DNA of 64,000 nt from Beta vulgaris subsp. vulgaris (taxonomy: Eukaryota; Streptophyta; Magnoliopsida; Caryophyllales; Amaranthaceae). The position numbers and the translations under genes were made by a program. Below are positions 21,701 through 34,500 of this stretch, piece by piece. Below the pieces are notes generated by a model, which had not been told where the DNA came from, searched no databases, and worked only from the letters and a program-made list of their open reading frames with translations. The stretch covers positions 37,660,543 through 37,724,542 of the forward strand of contig NC_079202.1 of the NCBI RefSeq assembly GCF_026745355.1, written 5' to 3'. Every line of letters begins with the position of its first letter. The stretch's first letter is position 1.

Positions 21701-24700
21701 TAAAATAATTATTTTTCCACTCTGAATTTGGTGGACTCGTGGAGTTGTAGTCTTCAATAATGTATCTCCTTGTGTCTAGAGATGGCAATGGGTCCGGGAC
21801 CCTAAACAGATCCGCCTAGACCCTACCCTAATTTAAGGATATTGGTCTTAATTTTTTGGACACTACAGGTAAGGGTAGGGTATGGGTCTTGATACTATCG
21901 GGTAAGGGTAGGGTAAGGGTCTACTTCTCAAATACCCAAACCCTACCCATGGACCTGCCCAAACTTTATATATATATATATATATATTTGAATTAAAATA
22001 AATATATTTTAGATATATAACAGGTATAAGAAACCCTTCTGGTGAAAATAAAATGCTCAATCTCTTACCCTACACTCTCCCAGTTTCATCTTACCTGTAT
22101 CTCACTCTCTCGCTCTAAACTATTTTCTTTATTCAATTCGAATGTATGAGACTCTTTTGGGATGTGGGAAACTATGTATCCCTATGTAATATGATATTTT
22201 TTGTGTTAATTACAATTATATATAATGAATTGTGCTTAACAATTATATATCCACGTGAAAACGTAAGCAGATTTTTTTTTTGTATTGGACCCATTATAGA
22301 CCCTAGACCATACCCTAGCGGACCCTATGGGTACGGGTAAGGGTCCTAAATTTCTACATCCAAATTTTAGGGTATGGGTAAGGGTCCAACCTTACCCTAC
22401 CCAGACCCTATCTATTGGCATCTCTACTTGTGTCCCTGCTACAAATCGTTTCCTAATCTAAACTAAACATTCAATCAGTCAATCACCATGAGATAAACAA
22501 ATACATAATAATTATTAGGTATGTACTTATGAATAAACTAGTTGCTAACAACTATAATCCTTCACCCATCTAAATCCCCATTCCCTTCATATCCCACTTT
22601 CATATAAGAGTACAAGAGAAGTACCAACTTGCACCGAAACCAAAAAAAAAAAAATCATTACATGATGGCTGATGCCATTTGCATAGATCACATCAAGATA
22701 TTTCTTGACATTGTGACATCAAGTGCTCCAGATATGCAAGATTGCAGGTGCCAAAAGATGAAAAGAAGGGGGGGTTGTAGGGGAAAATCAAATCACAACA
22801 AAGTATTAAGGAAACATAAAACTGACAGACAACTTTGAAGGTTCAGGCACTACATAACCTGATAAAGAAATTACACATACAAAACTGTAAAACAAAAGGC
22901 ATACCAGTCCCCGAGAAAGCAATGCTGAGATAAGAAACAGCATTGCTCCCATACGACTTTCAAACACAGGAAGCATCATCTCAAGCCTCTGAATTGCAAT
23001 TTCAAATGATGTATATGAAGTTACTCTCAGGTTTTTCTGCACATCTGAAGCACACTCAATTGAAAACCCATCCAGGGCTTGTAGAATGATCTGTAAATTA
23101 CAATGAAATTTTCTGCATCAGTTCAGTAAAACAGAGACAGGTAAACATTTTTCCGCTTACAGCTGTAGCAGTCACATAGACTTAGGAAATCATCAAAACG
23201 TACCTCATCTGGTGGTCCATCATTTGGGCCTTCACCATCTTGGTTCAGGACATCAAGAGTTGCAACCACTGCCCTTTTATTATCTCCACAACGAAATAAT
23301 ATCTCTGCCATACTTCTGACAAGCGCCCTGTAAATTTTAAAAAGAATTTGAGTGTGGACAAACTCCACATTCTGGATACTAACATACACCAAATTGATTG
23401 CACAGAACAAAAATCAACATATCTCAGCCACACAATTCTCGACTACATTTTCAAAGTATTCCACATCCGCTAAACAGATATCAAGATAAAAAAAATCCAG
23501 CAGAACAATCCGGAAAACAAACATAATCAACCATGATTTCCCATTACAGTCCATTATTACATTATAACTAAGCCTGAAACTTGTGTGATGCACTTATTTT
23601 TGATGTGGCAATATTATAATCAATTATAATTAATCTTTTTTCAAACCAATCTAATATATTGCCAAGTCTTCTGATGTGATATTATTTTTAGGGATGGCAG
23701 TGCATCCTGGAGTTGCTCTAGATCCGTGGATCTAGATGCGTTCCACAGGATCTGGATTTTCGAAACGTCGGTCCAATGGATCAGGGTCCGGGGTATGATG
23801 GGTCATATCTAGATTGAATCTCAATTTAAGATCCAAATCCGGTCTAGATCTAACCCGTGATTCTGTTTTCTACTTCGAAAGATATTGACATGTATATTGT
23901 TAAGTGATAATCTAATCTAATGATGATTAAAATAGTGTCACTAGTTCTTGTGTCATGAAAAATAAAACGAAAAAAGTGATTATTAATTATATTTTTTACA
24001 GTATTATTTCTTTTGGGTGCTTTAATAATTTTTTTCAAGTAAAAAGAATATTAATGTGGATCCCTGAACTTCCTCACCGTATAAAAATGTATATGTAAGA
24101 GTATCCAATATGTTTTCCATGGAAAATGATACGCAAGATAAGGATCTATAAGGCAACATTGAATCCACAAAGGCTTCACTATCTGCATGTAATAAGTTCA
24201 CATGGTGTAAACTGTAAAGGAAAGTCTGATATTGTTGATTTGATGTTGTCTAATAGAACCCGATTGCAATTATCTCCCACATGTGCAAAATCTATTTGGG
24301 ACTGTTATATATGCAGATTCATACATGAGGAGGTTGACTTCGAAAGCTGCCTCATGACTAAAGCAAAAGAAATTACATTAAAAGACTAGGAGGTTGTAAA
24401 GTACTATCACGGGTGTTGCATTTGTGTAGTAAAATGCAACAAATAAGTAATATCTAACTTCCAAAACGAGAAACTATCTGTTATATTGACACAATGAGGG
24501 TATATGATGAATTTCAAAAAAAAAACAATAGAGGGTATTGGGTGAAAATTTTGAAAAATTTATTATTTTCAGTTTCATTAGCTACATTTGCTTATGTGAT
24601 GATGGAATCTTTTAAATAAATTTACTATCTTAAAGTTTTTTGGCAAAATTGCTTACATGAAGCTAGAATTTTTTGAATCTCAATAAAACAAATTATCTTA

Positions 24701-24978
24701 GATTCCATTAGTAACAAAATGGGTGTCTCATTATGTGGCACTCTCAGTGCTATATATATACATAGGATCACGTGAAAACCACACGTGAAAACCACTCCTT
24801 ATGCTGAAAGCTGAAAACTGCAACATAAAATGAGCAAAAAAAACATAAATTGAACAAAAACTTCGTAAAATGAGCGAAAGTTTGCTAAAATGAGCGAAAA
24901 ACATAAAATGAGCAAAAATCTGCAAAATGAACAAAAAGGTCGGATTTCAGTTTTCAATTAGTTTTCAGTAGATCCTAC

Positions 24979-25028
<50 letters not shown>

Positions 25029-28000
25029 AAAAAGATCACATGAAAACCACTCCTTATGCTGAAAACTGAAAACTGCAACATAAAAGTTTATTAAAACGAG
25101 CAAAAAGATAAAATGAGCAAAAAATTCTTAAAATGAGCAAAAATATAAAATGAGCAAAAAACATCAAATGAGCAAAAATCTAAAAAATTGAGCAAAAGTT
25201 TCTTAAAATGAGCGAAAATATAAAATGAGCAAAAAACATAAAATGAACAAAAGTATGTAAAATGAGCAAAAACTTCGTAAAATGAGCGAAAGTTTGCTAA
25301 AATGAGCAAAAGTTTCTTAAAATGAGCAAAAACATAAATTGAGCAAAAAAACATAAAAAATGCAAAAATCTGCAAAATGAGAAAAAAGGTCGTTTTTAGT
25401 TTTCAGCTTAAGGTTAGTTTTCAGTGATCACATGAGAAAACTCCTTACATGAGAAATGAGAATGAATCTCAACCACACGATTGGATTAGAGTTACAACAC
25501 TTGTTCATTAGAGTTATACCCTATGTAGCACCGGTACGGATACGGGAACGGGTACGGGGACAGAAAACGGCAAAATCAAATTTTTTGAAAACGGGGACGG
25601 CTTGGATTTGGCAAAAAAAATAAATATTGTGAAATTTTCCTGCAAAAAATAACCATTAATTTTTCTACAAAAATATTAAAAGACATACATATTAAAATAT
25701 AAAGAGTAAGATTTCCTTCTTAAAATATAAATAAATATATATATTTATAAATAATTTGATTTAGTAAAGAGAAAGAGAAAAGATAAAAAAAAAAAGATAA
25801 TTAAGACAAGGACGTATAAAATGCAGTGCAAAGAATACTTCATATTTTTAAAAAAAAAAAATTTATTGAACAGCTATAACTTATAAGCATGTACTTTACT
25901 TTCACGTGTCATTTCAAGTTTTTAACCCTTCCCCTTCTCTTTCCCCTTCCCCGCGTTCAAAACAAAAACTTACACTAGAGTACAGTACCAAACGATGAAG
26001 ATGAGAGAGAAGAAGACGACCGGCGAAAAGACCGGTGAACTTCGAAACGGCAGGCGATGGGCTTCACACTTTTCGCAAGTGAGTTGAGAGATAATTTGGG
26101 ATTTTCGAAATGAAACCCTAGAATGTATTGTGTATTTGGGCTAATGAAATTTTATGAAACATGTTGGGTTATAGTTGGGTGCGTGGGTTGCTTCAAAAAA
26201 ACGTCCCCGGTCCGTCCCCGACTTCGAATTTGCCGTCTCCAACATCAGCCCACGTACCCGGCCCCGTGGATTCGTTCTGGGTACGAATTGCAGGCGAATC
26301 TGTACCGTATCCGGTACGTACCCGTACCCAGTACGGGAAACGGCCCCTGGGAGGCGTACCCATGCATCCTAGGTTATACCTCCCTAAAAAATTTTGAGCC
26401 CAAAAAATAAATATTTTGAATTTTTTTTTCTAATATTATTTTTTCCTGGAGTTACATCACTTTTTCATTAGAGTTACATCACTTATTCATAAGAGTTATA
26501 GCGCTTAAAATTCATTCTCATTTCTCATGTAAGTATGCATTGTCATATGAACTCACTTCTATATATATATATATATCAGTTTTCTAATTTACTTGCAACA
26601 TTGACATTTTTGGCAATATATCCTCTCATTCTCTCTCCTATCACATGGGTCCTTTTTTTTCTCTCTCCTCTCCGACATTCTTATGCCATGTTTCAATGTT
26701 GCAAGTAAAAAGAAAGGAGAAAGTATTAGAAAGTGACAAGCTCATCAACAACATATCTTTGTCTAATGTCAGTCGGCTTCTAGTCCGCCTCTCATTGTAA
26801 GACATCCTTATTATTCAATAAAGTTTGACTTATCCCCAAAAAAATAAAATGCAAATAACATTATCAATTTAATCATGAAATCTTAAAAGTCTATGAGCCT
26901 ATATTTGTCACCTTTTTCTAGTATCTTCTGGGAGGGAAGAAAAATTTGCTGGCGTAACAGATTCACGTTTCCAAGATAGTTGTGGTGTTCTTGATGCATT
27001 ATTATTTGATTCTTCTGGAACAAATAGAAGATATTTAAGGACGAACCCCTGCAAAATACCCATGGGAAGAAAAGCATAAAGCCAAGAAAAACCATCAAAG
27101 GAGCACACATTTTCAATCATACAAGATATACCACAACTTTTGATCCATGAAATAAAAAAATCACAAGCTGCAGCCCTTAGTTTATACAATCAGCTATCAG
27201 AATAAATGTTACCATTCAGATAGCAATGATGAATAGCCCTTGTACATCCATGACTTAGGGCATATAGCAATTCAACAACTGACATTTTTGGAAGCTTAGT
27301 ATAATAGTCAAGAACCCTTAAGCTAAGAATTAGTGCAATTAGTGGACTAGTTGAACAGAAGAAAAGGAAAAGAGAAGCTAAAAGAAAAAAGAAAAGAAAA
27401 GAACACGTGAATGTCATAAGAAAGGAGAGGAAAAAAGAAAAAAAGAGAAAAGAAAAAGGAAACAAGAAACCCCAAAACCACGTGAGTTTTAAAAGGAGCA
27501 GAACTGAAGAAGGATCGAAGAGTGAAAAGGAGAAGAAAGAGAGAAGATCGAAGAGAGAGAAGGAAAGATGACTGACTTGGAAAGCTTTACCGGCGACGAA
27601 CCGACAGATCCAATGCCGAAACCACCGGCCGCCTGCTGTGTCATACCCAGCTATCACAAATATTCTAAATGCTTCACAACTCGGGGATTAGGGTTTTTTG
27701 AAAATTTGGGGGCAAAAATTGAAGTAAATGCAATTAAGTGAGGGTTTTTGCTCGAATTCATGTCTTACATACTTGCGCCTCTACTCGCCTGGCGCCTAGG
27801 CGCACCTTGGGGGCGCTTTTTAAAACTAAGTTAGTGCACGGAGGATAGTTTCAGTGTTTCACTACATATAAATAACTTAAACCCACTTGGTTAGCCATGA
27901 TTAGCACTCAAGTATTTGGAATATACTACCCCAGTACCTATTTAATTTACACACCTTCCTTTATAGTCTGTTTTTTTTAATCTACACTGTTGCTTTTTTC

Positions 28001-28464
28001 TATTTTTGGTAACATGTCCCATCCACTTTCTCCTATTTTTTCACCCATGTGGTCCCCTTTTTAATTCATTAAGCCACCTTAATATTTCGCTCTCTGCTGT
28101 AGTTTCTCTCTCTCACTTTTCTTTTTTCTCTCTCCACCTTTTCAGTTTCTTTTTCTCACTTTTGGACTTCCTTCTTGATTATCCCTCAAAGTGAAGTGAC
28201 TACATTAAAAGGGAATGGAGGGAGCATGTTACATTTATTTGCAAGAAGACAGCACGGTTATTCAGTCTTACGAGGAATCAACCAATCAGCAAACAAGGAA
28301 TCAACCAATCAGCAACACCATACGATAATCATATTGTTCCTACAGAAAAAGAATGAGAATCTACCACCAATTGTAAACACATCAAAACAACAAGGTAACA
28401 ACTTATAACCAACATTTTTATCCTTACAAAATATTAGCCTGGCAACTACTTCAAAGTTCAATTA

Positions 28465-28536
<72 letters not shown>

Positions 28537-31500
28537 GCTTATTGTACTGCCACTCTTCAGGTTATTAAGACTGATGATGGAGACTACTTGAACTATTAAT
28601 AACAATGACTCGACAGCAAAGACAAGTAGCACATTACTACAAAGAAGCATGACGAACTTTTAAACTTTGCTCATCTTTTCAGGCCAGCTGGTTGCACTAG
28701 AAATTGTCAGGTTAAATACCTGTCATACACTAGGCTTCAGAAAAGCCACAAAAGGTTGTAAGCTTTAGTTCTCAGCGGAATTAACAAGGTAATGGCTTGA
28801 GGAACTTATTGATTTGGTTTTCACTTAATAAGAGAAGAAATGGTCAATACTATTAAAGCACCAATCTTCCATCTGAATCTTCGCATCTACTCCTGTTTAG
28901 CGGATGAACCAATTCACTATCATAGTAATGTCTAGAAGAGTTTGGATGTGGCATCGAAGAAATCTACCATGAATTACCTACTAAAAGTTCCAAGAGTAAC
29001 AAAAATCTCAAGTGAAGCAACTAGTAAGCAATCTTCTGTTCTTTACAACTATGCCAATCCCCATAAAGAGGAAGTATTATGATTCTCTGATATCTGAAAC
29101 ACATGTCAGTCCAGCAAATCTAGCTTTTGATTCACACAGTAACTAGACCTCATTATTATAGCAAAAGACACTGGAGGAGTGCAAATATTGAGCATAACAT
29201 CAAAAGCACACACCTAAAATAGAGATATCACTTACAGTTTGATCTAAAGCCACTCTAGTTTAAAAGGAACCGGTAGCAAAAGATATATTGTTCACCCTTT
29301 ATCTCTATGTAGCATTGCATGTATTAAGGTTTACTTTCTGACAGCTGACTTATATGAACTAGCTGGCCACAACAGCCACACCCAGTATCCTGCTAAGAAC
29401 TAACTTAGTTCGTCTGGACTAAGTCCCAGCTGGAGCTCTTAATTCAGCCAATAACAACATGAGCTATGCCAAGCTAATAATTGATGTAAAGCTTCAATGA
29501 ACTAACAAAACATTTTATACATAAATAAGAAGACGTTTTGATACAGCAGATTTAAAAGTTATCTTGCCTGAATTGGTTTAATAGTTATTTGATATCAAGT
29601 TAATAATGAAGCTGATAACTGTATGAGTTTAGCCTGGTTAGTTATAAGAAAAAATGGATACTTACAGACCCAACCAGGCCCCCTATTATTTGAACAGTCC
29701 CAACTATTGATTAAACTATGATAGTCTTAACTCTAGAATAGTCATCTTAAACAGTCCTCTGTCCCTTATAACATGTTAATTTGTAAAAAGAAAAATTCTT
29801 TAATTTTGAAGATTATTGATTTTATTCTCAAAATTTGGCTATTAGCATTTTTGTTTCTTTACTTATTTAACAGATTATAAATTTTGCGGAACTGCTTTGA
29901 CAAGAAACCCCTTATAGTTGGGGCTGTTCCAAGTTACTTGATAGTTAGGACCATTTAGAGAAGGAGGTCCACAATTGGGACTGCTCATAGTTGTAATTGA
30001 TGTAAGGCCCGCTCAATGAAATAACAAACTCATTTCATACATGAATAAGAAGATTGGAAGTTATCTTGCTTACTTTTTGTCCAATACTTGTTTAGTATTT
30101 AGATTATTACTAGCCGATGGAGTTCCAACTTCTTTCTAAAGTAATCAACTTCCTGGAGCTGCATCTACCAAATAAAGTGAATGGCCAAAATTTGAATGAG
30201 ATCATGCCTAGTAAAAAGCTGCACCCGGGTCCACAAAAATATATATAAAATACGAGTTCTATGTTTCCTGATTCCTTCCTTTCTAGAAAGAGAGATCTGA
30301 CATTCACATACTGACGCAGAACAAAATCATCACTCGGTATTACAACGGGCACAGAATTCTCCTAATATTTATATGATATCATGGAATTAGTCATCTTTTC
30401 CTCATCATAGCAAATACTAGACACTAGAGGTCCTTCATTTAGTCTAAGCATGAATCCCTTCTATTAGTGATTGCAATGGGGAAAAACCTATGAGAAATCT
30501 CTTTTCTAAATATAAGTAGAATAGTGATGATGTTTGAGACATTTAAGCTTCAGTGAAGCGTCAATCACTATTTTGTTAGGAATCCACAAGCGCACTCACA
30601 GTGTCAAAAAAATTTCGCATATTAGATTATAAAGAAAAAGATAGAGAATCCCTACAACTTTCTGGTATCCAAAAGACTAAGACACCACAACCATGGGGTA
30701 GAAACCATCAATACACAGTACAGATTGGAAATCTATGAGTGATCCATTCAAGATATCTCGATTGAAGAAAAGGATGTGACATCATTATAATTCATAACAT
30801 AACCATAAGAGCTAATTAACTTCGTGTCTAAGTTGCCAATTGACGCCAATTTGATCCTTGAATAGCTGAAAATCTTAGAACAGAGTGCTTTTGACATTTT
30901 TCAGAGTACTGACAGTATCTAGATATAAGCTACTCTTTGCTTAATTTATGCAGGCAGACGCAAAACCTTTTACAGCATATCACATAGAACCCATAATTTG
31001 AAAACAGACAAACTATATGTCAAGGCATGAAGAGCCTGGAATAGCAATGAGAAAGAAATCAACTCATACTTGTAGGGTTGCTAACACGCCACATGGACCT
31101 CCTTCATGCTGCACCAGGCCCATTGAGGTTTCTGGATCAGGGCTAAACCTACAATAAGGATTCTTATCAATGCAATTGATAAAAGGAATGACAACAACAA
31201 TAGCAAAAATTACAATAAATCTTTTTTCCCATCATCCCTTCCATAATATGACAACAGATATAGTGATAAACAAAAACAGGAGACCATAGCAACAAAAGAA
31301 TAAAGCACAATATTATTAGAAACCACATAAAAGATCACACAAATACTTCAAGAAGGCTAGTGGCCTAATAGCTTTACCCACAACTACATGTCCTGCCTCC
31401 TGATTAGCAGACATAGAACTAGAGGTGAGGGGTGGTCTCTGTACTACAGAAGGTCTAATAAAAGATGCAAATGAAATATCTACATAAAGAGAAGTCATGA

Positions 31501-34500
31501 AAATAAACATACAACACATTGAAAACAGCACTTTCATTTAGCTAGCATGTCAACTTTCACCATGTTAGAAGAAGCCGGTGAAAGGTATTAGAAAGTAGAA
31601 ACAATATGACGAACTTAGGTTTGCAGGAGCATGTAGCAATTAATAAAGAATATGGAGGCCAAGGATCCATGTAAGCGACCATCCGAGATAAAAAGATTGA
31701 CTCATACAGCCAACCCCATTGTTGTTGTACCGTGTCAGCTTTCACTGTCAACACAGGGTTTCATTTTGCACAAGGACAAAGGGGGTCCATGTTCTTCTTC
31801 TCCTTGACAACAAACCATGTTTTAGTAGCTAAAATACATCTCTTCCTCCTATAATGGCAAGCATAAACCACAACCAATGATGCAGAGAGGAGGGTCAAAC
31901 GTAAACAACATTACCCATATGGCCATAAATTACAAAGAAGCTTATCCTAGATCCTAATCTTTACAGTTGTAAAAGAGGTTGTTCACTCTAAGGCTTTGTT
32001 TGTTTTGGAGGAATACGTTTTCCATAACAAATATTTTAACCATTTTCTGTTGTTTGGTTGGACAGGGGATTTATAAAGTGAAATTGAGGTGCAAAAGAGT
32101 TTTCCCTCCCCTTGTAAACATTTTCCTCCAAGGAGTATATTTTCCTCTATCTCTCATTCTCCTTTTCCCCCTTCTTAGCTTCATAGTATTCCATCAAACC
32201 AAACAAAGGAAAATTGATATTCATTTCCGTTTTCCACCACAAAATATTTTCCATGAAAAACCATTTTCCAACAAACCAAACAGACCCTGAATCCAAAGGC
32301 AATCAACTGCCTCCAGTGAAAAATTTAAAATAATTAAGGACCACTCAGTGAAGCACTGATGAATATAGCTTAGAGAGATAGTTAACGATAACTGAAACTT
32401 GAGCAGAAACCCTGCTCTACCATTCTCCAACACAACCTTAAAGCCGCCAACGGAATGACAATTTGTTTGTCTATCATGCCAAAAAGGCAATTTCTCATAG
32501 ACAAAGCATCAATAGTTAATACTACAGAAATCAACTCAACAAGCACACATAGCCAGTGGCGGATCTTAATGGGGGCATGCCTAGGCCTGGGCCTGCCCCC
32601 CCCTAGGTTTTAAAAAAAATGTGAAGCTTGTTGAGCCTAAAAGCCCAGCATAAAAAAAATTTACACGGCATGCTAAACTGCTAAAGCAACTTAAAAGTTA
32701 AAACCAACCCTTTACCCTTGCACATTGAAAACAGAAAACCTGAAGAAAACCAAAAAGAAAAATCTGCTCTGTTAAAGCAACTGCAACTTCTGCGAACTCT
32801 GAATTTTGGTAATTTCTGAACTGGAACTCTGCTACTGCAGTAACTGCAAGGGAGCACTTTTGAATTGTTAATTTGTTATCACACGCCACTCATCAATCAT
32901 GTGAATTGTTATCACACACGGCGTGTTCTTGTATTAAAGTAATACTATGAATCTATATGATTGATGAATTGTTATCACACGCCACTCATCAGTCATCAAT
33001 CATCATAGATTCATAGTATTTCAATTTTAATTTTTTTTTTTTTTTGGTTTTTTCAATTAAAAATGTATTCATGTTATCATGTGTGATGTGTGTTTTATTT
33101 GCTTTATAAATTATTGTAGATTCAAGCAATATTATTGAGTTCTTGTATTATGTAATTATTAAATTATATTAATTCCTCCATTTCGTTTTACATGCAACAA
33201 TGGAATATTTTATATCTCACAAAAACATACCCCTTTGTTGCATTTAAAACGATATATAAAATATAAGTATATATAACTAGTTAGTTTACTAATAATACTA
33301 ATATCAATTTAATTACTCATACGAAAAATTGACAAATGTAGGTGATTAGTATATTATTAAGATAAAAGCATCATCTTTGTGCCAACGCACGCTTATTACT
33401 TATTAGGTATGTATTTTCTTAAACTCAATTTATAGCTTACTTTTTAACATACTGTTTATATTTGTTGACTTGTTGAGTTGGGTTAAACTGATTGATTAAT
33501 GTTATATGTATTAAGTCTTGAACCAACTTTAAAAGTAATACTTTTAGCTATTAGCTAAAGAACGTCTAAATATTATTTCAGGTCAACAACATGAATAAAC
33601 AAATATCTATTACCTCCTTTTTTAAAAGAAAAATGCAGATACAATTTCAGTTGAGGAAGATACAACCCCAATTAATGAAGATATTAATCCTATGACAACA
33701 CATAACCAAGAAGAAGAGCCTTCTCAAAGGAGGAGAACTGATATAGTAGTATATAGGTTCTTTAGAACGTGAACGAGGATTACGTCTTCCAATTCGGGAT
33801 GATATTGGTTTGCAGGCATATTTGTCTGATTGCCCGTATACTTATTATGTTCATTGTTATATTCATCGTTTACAGCTTGCTTTAGTTGTTGCATCTAGAT
33901 ATGTAAGTACAATACATTAACTTTTTTTCTAATTTAACTTTTATTATCAATGTCATTGATGCATCTCCCAAACGTCTTGATGAATTGCATGCAACTAAAA
34001 CTGTTGAAATTAAAAGGTTATTATCTATTGGTGAAATAGAAAGTGGTAGAGTGGCTAATCAGATGGGTACCCTCAAAAGAGCCGGAGATACACGTTGGGC
34101 TTCACATCTTTACTCTATTCCATAGCTTGCTTAAAATGTTTAATGCGATAGTCTCAGTACTTGAGCATATCATGGCAAATAAGTCGTGTACATATTCTCA
34201 ACGTAGGGATGCTGATGGTGCTTTAATTTATTGATTTCCTTTGGTTTTGTGTTCATAGCACATTTAATGGAAGAAATTTTGAGAATTATTGATATTTTTT
34301 GTCAAGCTTTACAACAAAAGTCTCAAGATATTGTGAATGCTATAAAACTAGTCTCTACAAGTCAAACACTCATTCAAGAAATGAGGGAGAATGGAAAACC
34401 AATTACAAGAGCTGAAGCGCAGATTTAACGACAATGCATTGGAGCTCTTGACCTTGTCCAAAAGATTTTACGGAGCAAGAAATGTACAATATCAAGGATC

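Noticed and set aside
24731..25375. Minus-strand frames with repeated AHF/CSFY words
   Set aside because: Translations of the AAAATGAGC tandem array, not a protein.
27190..27657. 155-codon hydrophobic minus-strand frame
   Set aside because: Phe/Leu/Ser-rich translation of a purine-rich tract in an intron; no conserved motif and no fit to the MINDY splice phases.
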